Notes: generated from the letters alone by a model not told the origin. DNA of 64,000 nucleotides from Fennellomyces sp. T-0311 (GCA_025266875.1 JALLLT010000013.1:248001-312000); one strand, 5' to 3'. Shown: positions 1-11,985, counted from the first letter of the stretch. Numbers and translations are program-made.

Positions 1-519
1 AAGCGCAAAATAATCGTCCACAGCATTCCCAGCACTAGTTTTAAATTTCGATCGACGATGTCTTCAGCACCGATATTGGTCAGCGGCACGCCTCGCTCCA
101 TGATGAAATTCAGGGCCTTGTTCACATTCTCGACACACTGGATCCGCATCCGTGGATTGGTGCTGTACCGGCCCAGTGCTGTGTCACTAATAATTTCCTG
201 CAAAAGAACAAGAGAAAACATGTTACCACTTTTGGCCCCAGGTCCGTCTCGTTGTTTCCATACCACCAACTGAATCAGCCGAACTCCATTTGCAAGGTCA
301 TTGCTGAGATCTTGAATGTGTGGAACATGCCCCATGTCCAGTTTGGTGTTTACCCTATTTATGTTACAAGTTAGTTTTGACTTGACGCGTTTCTTCTCTT
401 TTTTTGTCATATTGCTTGCCATTTCGTGAAAGCTGTAACGTATGTTAGATATTGGCTGATATGTGTACACTTATAGAGTACATACTTTTCTTTTGAATGG
501 CTTCCCAAGCTTTATCCAT
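1..519 (-). CDS. Alpha-actinin, N-terminal part (5' end of gene, runs off left edge)
   Basis: Actin-filament cross-linker of the spectrin superfamily; only the start of its first calponin-homology (CH) domain lies in the window. Proposed exons on the minus strand are 519-486 (encodes MDKAWEAIQKK), 432-420 (a 13-nt microexon), 354-264 and 197-1. Spliced together they read KTFTKW, VNTKL, then HVPHIQDLSNDLANGVRLIQ, and later an ENVNKALNFI block and an IGAEDIVD block, in the order expected for CH1 of alpha-actinin. The intron 355-419 begins with GC (GCAAGC) instead of GT; using it restores the near-universal Trp of the CH1 start. A reading frame starting at 422 runs straight through this intron but gives an N-terminus without that Trp, so I reject it. 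The gene continues beyond position 1. Confidence 0.85.
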
Positions 520-2826
520 ATTATGCACGAGAACGAAAGAAGAAAGAAAGTAGAGAGAATGAAAACAACAGCACTACAAAAGGCACCTGTCACGTGTATA
601 ACGTCGATTATTCCGATAACAACGATTGACTTGCTTTTTCCTGACAGTTATGGCGCATATATGTTGTGAACAGGGCGGATGTGCATCCGATGCTGCAGCA
701 ATATGCTGAGGTGCATGTGTAACCATAGCTATCCCGTGGGGACTTTAACGCGCCGCTTTTAGATGCATAATCGCCATTGCAGTTACTGCTTGTACGTCAC
801 AGTGTCTCACTATATTTCTCCATTACCAAGTGAAACTTGCTTTCAAAGTTGTTTTAACAGTAGATTCCGTAATCAATCGATGGAAGCGAGCCAAATAGAC
901 AAGAGCCTTGTAATCGTAGCACGTGTCATATTTGACGTATCAAGTCCAAAGTGAGAAAATACAGGGCTTCTGTATAGAAACCACATCAAATTTTGCAATA
1001 CGCACCGAGAAGTTAAGAAATGACGGAAAACGTTTAGTGTATCTCGCTCATGACTCTGTCCCTCATTCTCAAAAGTTTCCCGCTTCAAAATCAACATCTC
1101 CGTTCGTGTTTTGTCTATAGGATTTTGTATATGGTATAGGCCAAAAGACTTTCGGGTGCTCCATCGGAAAACTATTGATCAGTATATACGACATTCTGGC
1201 CGACCTTCAGCCACAGCTCGGTCCCAAACAAGGCTACCGTTACAGAGTTTATAGTTTTGTGGCGCTCAATGCTTAGAATACGGCATACATAAGTTTAAGG
1301 AGCTCACATCTGTATTCTATGTCATTCAAATGCAGGAAAGCGTAAAAAGGCACTGCTTCCAAGTATACTTTTTCTAATATTACCGGTTTTGTCATCAAAT
1401 AGCATCATATGATTTACCTTGAAATTCTCTATGTACAAAAGATAGTAATACAACAAGGAGATCCAGTTACTGGATCAATTTTCAATTCAGGTCAAAAGAT
1501 CTCCATTGCCTACGATTTTTCGGCTGCATATGTTTTTTACTTCCTGCTGTCCATTCCCAAAGCATTTTTTACACAATACTTCTCATTTCCAATCATTTTC
1601 CACTTTAAACTTTATCATTTTCTAAGTTTTTCGAATTTGTTTTTTTTCACATCTTACTTTTAGCTATTTCCTTCCAAAGTCGGTCTACTTTTTGCCATAT
1701 CTCGATCCAAAATTACGTCAGCAACACGGACTAAACTATCTCGTATTATTTCTTGTCGAGATCAGTCATTGCAAAATACGAAGCCTGTAAGCTATAATCT
1801 AGCTCCTTGAACTGGAAACGAAACGCTTTGTTAAAAGTAAATAAAGCGTTATAAACGTGTTCATGGACTCGTCCAGTGATTGTATCTTTTTATTAGTAGT
1901 GTGTTTTGTAGAAAGCATAAAAGCGCGTACATCAATTTTTAGAGCTAGAGAAAACAGCGGCCGGATGAAAAGTTATCTTAAAAAGTATGCAAGTATCGCC
2001 TATAGCCACCGATTTTTTTTGGCCCGCCAGACACTTCAAGCGAGTTATTTTATTACAAAAATTAGTAGAAACAGGGCCGTAAAATACATAGAAAATATAT
2101 CGTCGGTGATCTTTCTGACTAAAATACTCACGTATGCGTCTTGCTTGTAAATACTTATGAGTCTTGAACAGATGGGATCCCTGTTGATCTGTTCACCCCG
2201 CCAGAAGAAAGCTGAGAGTCTAAAGGTACAATACTGTGTTCTTTAAAAAGCTCACTGTAAAGTTTCATTGTCGTATGTAATTGAAATGCACACGTCTTCC
2301 GTGAGCGGTACTCGATGGTATCCGGTTTTGCATTTCTTGCGGAATTAGTGATCTGTACGCTGTAAAAACTTTTTGAATTCATAGAGTTGCAATTGTTTAT
2401 AGCAATATCCAGTTCCCTATACGTATAGATTGTTTTTCTCTTACTACAGTGGTATTCGTGTCTGCCCAGGGAGCGGCTTGATAAACGTGGCGAATCGACA
2501 AGACCACACTCACTTTAATGTGTCTGTCGACTGATCTGCTGTTTCAAATATTTATACATATGTTACCCAATGCATGACCTAGTTCCACCCAGAACACCAC
2601 ATTTTTTACTGTATCTGAACAAAGTACATGCATCTTTTAGAATCATAGCAAATGATCAATGGCGAGAACTATGATGCGGTATTGATATTCATGCACCAAT
2701 TATTAGCATCAATGGACCCGCGACAAGTATAAAAAGTTTACTCATTCTTCATGTATGTAAAGTAATTCGCACACAGCCAAGTCCAGCTTCAACTTTGTAC
2801 GTTGAATGGAATAGATTTTTATACCT
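520..2826. other. Gene-free AT-rich stretch
   Basis: No supportable gene over about 2.3 kb. Short open frames exist (for example near 1857-2150 plus and 2155-2382 minus) but none shows family similarity, splice-supported extension or sensible composition. It holds the promoter of the alpha-actinin gene on its left and the 3' flank of NSE1 on its right. A 17-bp palindrome lies at 1460-1476 (8-bp arms gatccagt/actggatc). It could be decayed repeat sequence. Confidence 0.5.
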
Positions 2827-3716
2827 TTAAAGTGAATAGTACGCTAATGACGAGGATGAGGATGACTGACAGCTTGCGAAACCAATGTCATCCAGAGGCT
2901 GCGAGCACAATGAACAAGTCTCTGCTGTTGAACAATGGTGATGGATGCGTGTGTCACACTGTCGGCATTGTTGCCCTTTGGTCACCAGCTCCGCACACTT
3001 CCGGCAGAATCTGGCAAGGTCAGGATGGCTTTCTTCAAAGAAGGATCTTAATTCCACGGCTGATCGCAGACTCAACGTGTAGAATCCGTCGGTTTCATCC
3101 AACCACCGATCTTCCACTAAGCGGTCCAACACATTTTGCGCCTTATTCAGTTTCATCTTCAATTGAGCTCCTACTTCTAACGCCGCCGAGTTGGATAAAG
3201 TAACTTCCGGCTCTGCGATCATGGCATTGAGCTATTGATACACAAAAAAAAAGTCAGTTCGTTTTTCGAAAAGAAAAGTGGGGACATACAATATGCTTAA
3301 AATAGGTCAACTCATCCCGGGTGTACAGCGTTGCCAATTGTGAACTGACATCTGGGCTTGTGTTCACCTTGGAAAAAAAAGTGGTTTGTGTTTTTAGAAC
3401 AATGGAAATTCTTGCCGTTAATGTTTACCAGCAACAGCATCGCGTTGCCTGTTCTTTCATCGGTGGCCTGCCGGAGCGCGAGGTCGATTTCATCTATCGC
3501 CTGGTTCACGTTTGCAACGAATTCTTGGAAATCCTCTGCAGTGTAGTCTGGTCAAATAACCCCAACGCACAGACGCTATTTTTACTCACCCTGCTCAGCA
3601 TTGGGAAGACGGTGGTACAGCGCTTGGGCGGTATCGATGTCCATCACCCTGCGGGATAACATTACCTGCATGAAGAGACGATGGGTGCTAGTGTACGATT
3701 CATTGCTATCATCCAT
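2827..3716 (-). CDS. nse1: Non-SMC element 1 (NSE1), RING-like subunit of the SMC5/6 complex
   Basis: Nuclear subunit of the SMC5/6 DNA-repair complex; NSE1 pairs with NSE3 and carries a variant RING. Four exons on the minus strand: 3716-3590, 3535-3429, 3367-3290 and 3231-2827, giving about 238 residues, the usual size. The third exon (VNTSPDVSSQLATLYTRDEL) and fourth (LDRLVEDRWLDETDGFY, then CRKCAELVTKGQQCRQCD) match the winged-helix and C-terminal zinc-binding layout of NSE1. Cys/His ligands are CRKC, CRQC, HHHC and CSLC. The start is the first Met of the open exon, MDDSNESYTSTH. The stop is followed by a gene-poor region. The homeobox gene lies 111 bp upstream on the same strand. Splice sites are all GT-AG with consistent phase. 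Confidence 0.88.
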
Positions 3717-3827
3717 TTTCTTTATTGGCAGGAAAAAAGATAAGGGATATATAGCAAAAGAGGGTAAACAAACGTGGGAGGGGGCGGGGAGATACAAGCT
3801 TTTTTTCCTTTTCCGCTACAATGAAAA

Positions 3828-4871
3828 TCAAAATCCGTAAGGCGAATAATATGACGCATCCGCCCAAAGAGTCTTATCAAACGTTGCAGCGGGAGGAAAG
3901 CTAAGATAGGGTTCTGGGGTGACTGAGGGCGAGCAGGACACAAGGTCGTCGTCCATGATCATAGAGGGGAGCGGAGTCAGGATCATCTTGGCGGTCAACT
4001 CGGGCGCCAGCGCTGCCAAGTCGAGCAAAGCTTGCTGAAGAGCGTCATGATTGCCCAGCAATACATGTACATTTTCACGGCTAGCTTGTTTATCTTCAGA
4101 GAAATCACCACAGCGGATCCATTCGTTGTTGCTGAACATGGAGAAGCAGCACTGGGCAGGGTCTTCAAGCTCAATCTCGAGCTGACCTTCCTGAACCAGT
4201 CTGACTTGCGAAATGGTATCAAATGGCACCTGAATACGGAACAGGTGACTTTCAGCAAGCACTTGCCACGTCATGAACTTGGACTGGACGTAGCATTTCA
4301 AGTCCCATGGTACAGTTTCACCGGGCTGGGCAGTAAAGCGGGACCAGCTGCCAATGCGGAGGGTTTGGATATTGAAAAGTGGCACGATGTCGTCCTGGGG
4401 CGCTGTTGGGGCAGGCGTACTTGCTTCAACTTTTTCTGGTTTGGAACTCGAGCGTGGACGGCTACGCCGTGTTGCTTGGGGCTGTTGCCTGAGCTCCTCA
4501 AAGCGTTCAGGTGTCATCATGGTGCGGAACGTGGGCTGGTAACGAGGCTGGGAATGCGACCGTGCTTGCTCCATCCAGCGGGGCAGCAGAATCGGATCAT
4601 GTTGGATGGTTGTGGTATGCGCTAAAGAATTCGACAGGGCTTCAAGCTTGCGCGCCTTTGCACGCCGGTTCTGGAACCAGATTTGGATGGTGCGCTCGCT
4701 CACGCCTAGGTCGTGTGCCAGTTGGCTGCGAACGCCGGCGTCTGGCAGTGGGTTCACTGCAAACGAGTTTTGAAGCACACTCAGCTGGTTGGGTTTCAGA
4801 TGCGTGCGTTTGCGTGTTGGCGTAACCGATGATGCTGAGGATGAAGTACGAGCGTGCGGTTTTGTAATCAT
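3828..4871 (-). CDS. Homeodomain transcription factor (fungal PHX1/PAH1-like)
   Basis: Intronless 347-residue DNA-binding protein. The homeodomain spans about residues 20-78; recognition helix 3 contains WFQNRRAKARK at 65-75, including the invariant Trp, Phe, Asn and Arg. It is followed by a basic, Ser/Arg/Pro-rich linker (about 125-145). A second conserved-looking block around residues 165-270 begins LRIGSWSRFTAQPGE and includes FMTWQVLAESHLFRIQVPF. A downstream block of this kind is known in ascomycete and mucoralean phx1-type regulators of nutrient and stationary-phase responses; the role here is inferred. The C-terminus is Pro/Ser-rich. It is divergent from the mechanosensitive-channel gene across about 310 bp. 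Open frames on the opposite strand (4032-4625) are its shadow. Confidence 0.85.
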   Translation of the reverse strand: MITKPHARTSSSASSVTPTRKRTHLKPNQLSVLQNSFAVNPLPDAGVRSQLAHDLGVSERTIQIWFQNRRAKARKLEALSNSLAHTTTIQHDPILLPRWMEQARSHSQPRYQPTFRTMMTPERFEELRQQPQATRRSRPRSSSKPEKVEASTPAPTAPQDDIVPLFNIQTLRIGSWSRFTAQPGETVPWDLKCYVQSKFMTWQVLAESHLFRIQVPFDTISQVRLVQEGQLEIELEDPAQCCFSMFSNNEWIRCGDFSEDKQASRENVHVLLGNHDALQQALLDLAALAPELTAKMILTPLPSMIMDDDLVSCSPSVTPEPYLSFPPAATFDKTLWADASYYSPYGF

Positions 4872-5182
4872 TGTGTGTGAATGAATGTTTTATTTTTAAC
4901 GTGAGCCAGCACGATACAAAGAAAAAAAGGAAAGTGAGTGAGAAAGAGATGGTGAGAAAAGGGGCCGCCAGCTGGGAGTGGAGTTAAAAAGAAAAAGAAT
5001 TCCTCGTTACACCAGAACTATTACGACAAAGCCACGCGCCGTTCCGATTATTCTGTATTCCCTTTGCATTGTGTGCTTTCCTGCATTGTTAAGCCGCAAA
5101 TATATATGTACCAGCTTTTACGTATAAGAGTCTTCATCTGTTTAATGTTCTTTTTCACACTTTCGATCGCTTCTTTCTCGCT
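4872..5182. promoter_or_regulatory. Divergent promoter between homeobox gene and MscS channel gene
   Basis: The 311 bp between two divergent start codons. A TATA-like run (atatatatgta) at about 5099-5109 sits some 75 bp before the channel ATG at 5183. On the homeobox side there is a purine-rich run (about 4918-4960, gaaaaaaaggaaagtgag) upstream of its ATG. No further sites could be supported. Confidence 0.4.
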
Positions 5183-7654
5183 ATGCAGTCCCATAACGAT
5201 AGCGATAAACTGCTCCATAAGCCTGGTAATATGTGCACTCTCATGTGAAAGCGATAAAAGCGGGTTGCTATAGTTACTCACACCAATCATCGGATTGCAA
5301 TAATCATATATTAGACCCGGAAACGGACACTATCCCCGATTCGTCTCATTATTCCGTTCCTATCCCGGAAAATGGAAAGAAAGATGACGATGACGAAGAA
5401 AAGGGTTACTTTGACTGGGATGAGGATGACCAGACGCTTGCCAACGGTGAAAATGACAAGGACAAGTCCACACTAAGCAGGATGACAAGTTCAAGAATCA
5501 GAGCAGCGAAGATGCGCTATTGCCGCTGTGCCTGCTTGCGTATCTCGTTTGCCAAACGCTACGTTATTGCGTTGTTAGGCTCATGCTTGTTCATTACCGT
5601 CGCCGTCTGTTTCCAGCATTTTGTCCCACGCGCAACACCAGAGGAGCAAGCTACACCTGGTTTTCACAACTACCGCGCGAATGTACAATGTTGGATGTGG
5701 TGGGCTGCGGGGCTTTGGCATTTTATCTTTATCATTTCCATGGTTATTGAATTGATTCCCCTGTTGATTTCGTGGTGGTCCAAAACATTTACCGGGCTAC
5801 GCTATGAGCGAGTCAAAACGCGGATGGAGGTAAGATGCAAGCGGCTCCATGCACTATGCATGTATAGATGCTTGTCTATTTCTAACACGCAGCTGTAGTT
5901 TTACAATGGCTTGAGCTGGAATTTGGGCTTGGTTTTGATTTCTGCTTTGAATTGGGGCTGTTGGGCATTCCTGATTGACTATCCCTACAGCGTAAGTTTA
6001 TAGAGCTTCATTTTCATATGGCCCCTCATCATTTAACCTAAATTACACACACAGTCAGTCAAAAATCAACTGTACACAGGGGTCATATGGAAAATATTTG
6101 CAGCCATTTTCATTTCATCAGTGCTCTTATTTGTGGAAAAAGTATTTATCTTGATCATCAGTAAGTGTTCTTTTTGTATTACTATTTTGCATATATAACT
6201 AAGTCGGAAGGCTCATATTCTGGGTTACTTAGCCAATAACTTTAAAAGGATAGCCTACAAAGATCGACTGGAAAAAAACCACTTGGTGTTGAAAAGTGAG
6301 TACTTTGTGTTACTCCAGTACGTGGTGATGATCGCCCAACTAACTTCCTTTTCACATAAAAGTTCTTGATAATCTGAGCCGAGCCGAGCACCCTGCTGGA
6401 TCAAATCGAAGCCATCGACCATCTGGTCTCTTCTTTCTGCGCAATGCCAACCGTAGCAGTAACGACGTCCGTGCTGGAAAACGCAGTCGGTATGCGTCTG
6501 GCTCAAGCGATATTTTTGAACTGCTCCAAAAGCGTCTACTCCGGGACAAAGAAGTTACGATGGAAACGCTGGACGATAAAAACGATATTAATTCAGTCGA
6601 AATGGGACGGAAAGTAGCAAAGCGATTATTTTATTCGCTCGCCGCTGTAGCGGATCAAGACAAAGACGAAGAGCTTGAGCCCACGTTCTTAAAAGTTGAG
6701 CATTTCGAACCTCACTTTATCACAACAAAAGACGCAGAGGAGGCATTCAGCGTTTTTGACAAGGATGAAAGCGGACGCATCAGTCGCCGCGAGTTCCGAG
6801 ATACGGTGGTTGAGGCTTATCGCGAACGCAAAATTCTGGCAATGTCAATGCGGGATACCACCCAGGTGGTTGGCAAGGTGCGTAAACAAATATAAACATT
6901 TATATTATGACGAGCAAGCTTTACTTAAACCAGAACTTTTCAGGTGCATGGGGTCTTTAAAACTATTGCCTTGGGCCTTTCCGCATTTATCACGTTGGCG
7001 TTGTTCCATGCTAACGCTTATCAGGCACTCGTACCGTTTGCCACGTTTCTCATAGGCCTCTCATTTATCTTTAAGGATTCCTGTGCCGAAATGTTTTCCA
7101 ACACTGTTTATGTGCTTGGTACACATCCTTTCGACGTTGGCGACGTTGTGCTCATCGACAAGGCTTTCTACATCGTCAAGAGCATTGATTTGATGGGTAC
7201 ACTCCTTGTTCGCGGAAGCGATAATGCCCAAGTATACGTCAGTAACAGTATATTACGGTCGAAGGAGGTGGCAAATTGCCGGCGTGCAGGCGATATGTGT
7301 GAAGTCATCAAGTTCAATATCGACTTTAGCACAGCGACCGAAAAGTTTCATATGCTCAGAGAAAAGATCATAGAACGGGTGGCAGAGATGAAGGACGATT
7401 TCGTCGAGGTGGAGCTGCGTGCCTCGGAGGTCATCGACTTGAACCAACTTTTCCTCGTTGCCAGCCTCTGTCACAAGGGAAACTGGCAAAATGTGAGCAG
7501 ACGATTCCAACGTCGCTCCAATTTCATCTTGATGCTCAAGGAGACATTAGTAGAACTGGACATCCGCTATCAGCTCCCGGAACAGCGGTTCGTTGCATCC
7601 CCAGGGTTCCCCGCACCGACACTAGCAGCCCAGGAAAAGATAGGGTCCCTCTGA
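5183..7654 (+). CDS. MscS-family mechanosensitive ion channel with EF-hand (fungal Msy1/Msy2 type)
   Basis: Membrane channel gated by tension. Yeast homologues sit in the endoplasmic reticulum and limit calcium entry during hypo-osmotic shock (family knowledge). Seven exons: 5183-5225, 5315-5829, 5899-5991, 6055-6160, 6233-6295, 6363-6877 and 6944-7654, about 681 residues. The first exon (MQSHNDSDKLLHKP) was chosen because the longer frame starting at 5233 has no ATG. An acidic cytosolic N-terminus precedes several hydrophobic helices. The EF-hand loop DKDESGRISRREF is near residues 405-417. The pore helix and MscS beta domain follow (about 450-560; HPFDVGDVV motif), and then the alpha/beta domain. 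All introns are GT-AG. The stop codon lies 21 bp from the FCF2 stop on the other strand, so 3' UTRs must overlap. Confidence 0.92.
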
Positions 7655-7675
7655 TTACATGTACCATTTTTTATT

Positions 7676-8708
7676 TTACAAGCGTTTCATTTGTCGCTTT
7701 GCCTTCTTTCGTCCGTTGTTACCCCTGACCTGTCCTTCATTAAACTTGCGCTTATAGTATTGCTTCGCCTCTTCGTTGGCCATAAGCTCATCAACGATTG
7801 TCTGCTTGCGTTCCTTGCGCGTCATTCGTGCCGAGTGATATTCAGTAGGTCCTTCAATGACCGTACCGACCTGGAAGTACTTTGGATTGTCGCCCTTGCC
7901 CATCTTTTTGTAATGCCGTTTGCGGTCAATCACATGGCGCATTTTTAAGAGTTGCAGATCGCGTTTCAGCTCGGGTGTCATGTCTGGTCTGCCCATGTCG
8001 AACCATCCCTTGCCCGCTGTCTTTTCTCGTTCTTCCTGCCGTTCTTTTCGTGACAATCGTTCCTTCTCCTCCTTCTCACGTTCCTTGATTGCCTCGACCG
8101 TCTTTTTGTGCTTCCTGCTCTTCTTGTCCTCATCGTTCTCGACCAGATCGACCGTTCCATCTACCAACCGTGAAATCTGGCCAGACCTCCGTATATATAG
8201 TTCATCATCAAATGTGATCTGCGAGTCCATTTTGGGTAACCTGTGCAATTTAATTAATTCCTCCACCACTGCAATGTCACCTATACCATGTCTTACTTGA
8301 ATTCTTCTTGTTTGTCTTCTTCGGTATCCCTGTCTCAAATGTGAGCTTTCGCATATCAAGCTGATCGTATTACACTTACAGCTTGACTTCCTCTTTATCT
8401 TCCAGGCGTTCCTCCGCCAATGCCTTTTGGGCCTTATTTAACAGTGTATCGAGATCTTCGTCATCGGAACTTTCGTCTTCAGAGCTTTCGTCAATGGAGT
8501 CTTCTTGATCAGAACTGTCATTCTCGTTACTTGAAGCGTCGGATTCCTCTTCTGGTGACGATTCGTCTTTGTCTTCGGCAATGTCCTCTATACTGGGATC
8601 TTCGGTAGTTACCGCAACGACCGGATCGATCTTTGCAATGCTGGAATTCTCCTGTTCGGCTGAATCAGGGTGTTTTTGGGCCCGTCGTTGTGCACGTGTA
8701 AAAACCAT
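7676..8708 (-). CDS. fcf2: rRNA-processing protein FCF2 (TdT-interacting-factor-2 family)
   Basis: Nucleolar factor needed for early cleavages of the 35S pre-rRNA in the small-subunit processome. Three exons on the minus strand: 8708-8380, 8329-8297 (33 nt) and 8240-7676, about 308 residues. The N-terminal exon is strongly acidic and Ser-rich. The C-terminal exon carries the Fcf2 core: GKGWFDMGRPDMTPELKRDL, then KYFQVGTVIEGPTEYHSAR and RKERKQTIVDEL, ending in a basic tail. The small middle exon was found by phase: the first exon ends with two spare bases, and joining it to DTEEDKQEEF and then LPKMDSQITFDDELY keeps the frame. A naive 19-nt intron at the first exon end would be too short and breaks the frame. 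It is convergent with the MscS gene, 21 bp between stops. Confidence 0.9.
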
Positions 8709-9119
8709 TGATCGATCGATGTATGTTGAAAAAAAAAATAAGCGGAAAAGCTCAAAAAATAATTTTTATTCCGCTTCAAGCTTTGCAGTAACACACTGTC
8801 AACGTGAGCAATCTGTCCCTTCGAGTACGAATAACTTCAATACTTTGTCTTTCCGTTGATTATAACTGATGTAATCAGCACTTGGATCGCCTTCCGGATG
8901 CTGTCTGGTATTTTCCTCCTCCAAGTTTGAATTTCAAAGTATTACATTTCGCTAAAAAGCAGCTTATTAAAAGACAGTGACATGGGGACTCTAGTAACTG
9001 GCATTGTTGCCAGTGTTTATCAGATGATAATAGATGAGTATATTGCCAAGCAACTATGTGGTATATTTTAAACTTTTATTTCCATCTCAGTACATTTTTT
9101 CTTTCTTTCTTTTATTTCC
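8709..9119. promoter_or_regulatory. Divergent intergenic region between FCF2 and transcription-factor copy A
   Basis: About 410 bp holding promoters of both genes. Poly-A/T runs lie just upstream of the FCF2 ATG (8728-8765) and a pyrimidine-rich run (about 9086-9118) lies directly before the ATG of copy A, as is common in fungal promoters. No distinct operator was seen. Confidence 0.35.
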
Positions 9120-11218
9120 ATGCCCCGTCGAAACACCGTCGAGCCTTGCAAAAGTAAACGGAACACAAAGCAGTATCACAGAATATGGATTTAATCATAA
9201 CATTTAGCATGCAAACTACGCCGGAAGAAGTGTGTTCGCATCAATAAAGCGAAGTGCGACCGCTGTACGAAGCTCCAGATAGAATGCCTTCTTTCTGATG
9301 ACAATTTCGACGATCTCGATGACGATTCATTAACGGCACAGGATGGCAATTCCGAACTACAGAGCTGGAGAGCAGACGTCGCTCGTCTCAATTCCGAAAT
9401 GCAACAACTGGTCACTATGAGGACCAATCTGCAATATTCTGTTACTGATCAACGGGAGTCTGGTATGCAATGGCAGCTTTGTATTACCGATGGTGCCATG
9501 CGACTGGAGAAACCAATAACAACGATGGAGGAATTACTCGCATTCACACAGGCGTCAATACGATATCTGTCTCCATTTACCGGTATTTTCAAACCAATGT
9601 CATTACGTTTCGAAAGCACATCTATCAGTATTTCGTTGGGCTTAACAACAATGATTCAACGCCAAGAGCTATTAAAGCCACGCAACAAATGCTTCGCCAA
9701 GCTCGTGTACGACGACATCGATATTAGCAATCTAACGCCTGAAGACTACCGAGACATCATTGACCACCTTATCCCTCTCTATCTGAACCGCCACATTTGT
9801 GTCATGGGGCTGCTGCACGTACCAACATTTCTCGAATATTATAACAGCTTGGATGATCCACTAGACGATGCAGTGATACTCGCGATCTGTATTGATGCAC
9901 TCGTTAACCTTCGCAATGTGCTCGAATATTCGCCGATCAAAAAGCGCATCCTGGCCGAAACGTTCTACGGCAAGTGCAAAGATTTGCTTTTCGATCTGTA
10001 CAACGACCCCAACCGAAAACTGGAAGTGGTTTTCACAACGAGCTTTCTGCAAACATATCTGGGTGATGTTGTCCTTAACAACCTAGAAGCAAGCCGTCTT
10101 ACCACAGTGGCGCTGGTGCTTTGTGCAGAACTACAAAATGACCCCTCAATCAAAATGCCGACCATACAACGTGTTCTTTTCAAGCGTCACTGTCTATACC
10201 TTGAAGCAAACAATCGATTATTCCGCATGATACATGAAGACAAGGTGGACTTCACTTTACCAGAATGTGTAAGTGAGTTGGAAATATTAGATGACGAGCC
10301 AGAAAAGACAAAAGTCTACATGATGCTGTACAACCACGTGCTCCGCTTACTGGGGTCCCGTTATATTACGACTTTGATGGTAGACAATTATGCATATAAC
10401 ACGTATTTCATGTAACTATTACTGATATTGCTTCCTTTTGCACACATATGTAGGGAAAAGTCAATTGTATCTTCCTTGGCCAGCATTGTGAGATAACGCT
10501 GGAAGATATACTGATGTTCGAACCTATTGTAAATGAATGGTGGTCCAGTTTGCCCAAAGAATTCCGCCTTTGCGATGATCCCTTCGACCCAGACGCGTAT
10601 AAACTTGTCATGCAAGACGTACCAACGAAGCAATCACTTCCTTTTGCCGCACTACATATGTTAACCTGTGCTATCTGCAGCTCGATATTGCAACCTAGCG
10701 TGCTACCGTCTCAAGAAAGCATAGTTACATTCGATGTTATCCAGTCTATGAGAAAGCAACTAATAGTGCTTTCTTTGAACTCATGCAGAGTTCTCGTTCA
10801 TGCATTAAAGGCAAACTGGAATACAGGTACCTCTGATATACCGTCATGTAAGAAAACCAGCAATTGTTGACTAGAAAAGCAGCTAACGATAATCGCTCTT
10901 ATTTTAGTTTCATTTGGTGTCATGCTTTACGCACATTACTGTCTTGAGAAGATTGCGCGTTGCAATGACACTCCTTTCCCTCAAGATCTCCTAGACTTCT
11001 TTAAAGAAATCGTCGACATGAAGCTGGGCTCTGTTATTCCGGTTGGACATGAGGTTCCTCCGTCATTCTCATTAGTGGTGACCTCTCTAGAAAACTCAAA
11101 AGTATCACCATACGATGTTTACGAACAGTATCCATTTGCTGGAGATGCGTTGGTTGTTGATGTAATGCGTACATCCATCAGCCAACTGGAGCAATATCTC
11201 ATGTCATTACATCAGTAA
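9120..11218 (+). CDS. Zn2Cys6 transcription factor, tandem copy A
   Basis: Fungal-type DNA-binding regulator, about 636 residues. Exons: 9120-9153, 9208-10379, 10454-10847 and 10908-11218. The zinc cluster is split by the first intron: joining the exons gives Cys10, Cys13, Cys20, Cys28, Cys31 and Cys38, the C-x2-C-x6-C-x7-C-x2-C-x6-C pattern. A short linker and probable coiled coil follow (RADVARLNSEMQQLVTM), then a long alpha-helical regulatory region with YNSLDDPLDDAVILAICIDA, typical of these proteins. Exon number, phases and sequence match copy C (13433-15504) closely throughout. Target genes are unknown. The start was chosen because the zinc cluster needs this small first exon. GT-AG splicing throughout. 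Confidence 0.87.
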
Positions 11219-11985
11219 CTTATACTGTACGTACCTATCCAAGGATCGATTCTCACCTGTAAATAAACCATACTGCACTTTTCATATATACATAACATTG
11301 GGTTTTTTATACACATGCATAGGAAAGTCGAGCCATAACTGTCTTCTGCTCTAAGAACGTGAAGTTTTTACGTTACAACCAAAGTTTTAATTTTCTTTCT
11401 CATCCCAAAACATCAAATACCACAAAATCCATTCGTCAGCATGGCAGACCCTTACACTTTTCTCTTACGAGCTCGAATACTGTCACTTTTTACTTTGAAG
11501 AACGAATACATGCTTTATAATTCCATTGGCTATTTTTAGAATTACCAAGTACGTGCCTGGATTTTCTTGTAAACACATCTTATTAAACAAGTACGTATAT
11601 CTTACTGTAACGACTGGCTATAAAGTAGTGCCATAAAAACTGTAAAAGTTCTTGGCCTTAGTACCCCGTATGTATCTAGAAGAATTAATTTTAAAGGATG
11701 CACAGAAACTTAATATAGTTCCTCAGTGACATGTTGAAGCCTCAAGTGTATAGCAATAGAAAGTCGCTGAAATCATACAATAGGTCCCTGTATATCCATA
11801 CATTACCGCGTTATAATCGAAAACGGGTCAGCTACTGCTAACGTAAATAGGCTGAAGTGCGTACGTGCAGAATGAAAAGTCAGAGCTTCATCACATTTTT
11901 TTATCGCGCACTCGATGGTCGTATATGCATGTAATCCACATTACGGCATTTAGTTCATAATGATGTTATATTTAGAAGTATAATC
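11219..11985. other. Spacer between copy A and the truncated copy B
   Basis: About 770 bp without a supportable gene. Right after the copy A stop is a segment, ending in a ctgtaaataaa polyadenylation-like motif near 11260, that is matched after the stops of copy B (near 13000) and, more weakly, of copy C. The rest is AT-rich and shows no trace of the missing 5' two-thirds of copy B. Confidence 0.4.

Noticed and set aside
264..422. Open frame starting MASNMTKKEKK that continues into the alpha-actinin CH domain
   Set aside because: It reads through a GC-AG intron and loses the conserved Trp; the upstream exons with KTFTKW explain the N-terminus better.
4032..4825. Long plus-strand frames opposite the homeobox gene
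   Set aside because: Shadows of the homeobox coding strand; no independent motif or promoter.
8361..8379. A 19-nt intron in FCF2 between the first exon and a LDMRKLTFETGIP frame
   Set aside because: Far too short for an intron and out of phase; the 50-nt intron ending at 8330 joins all exons in frame.
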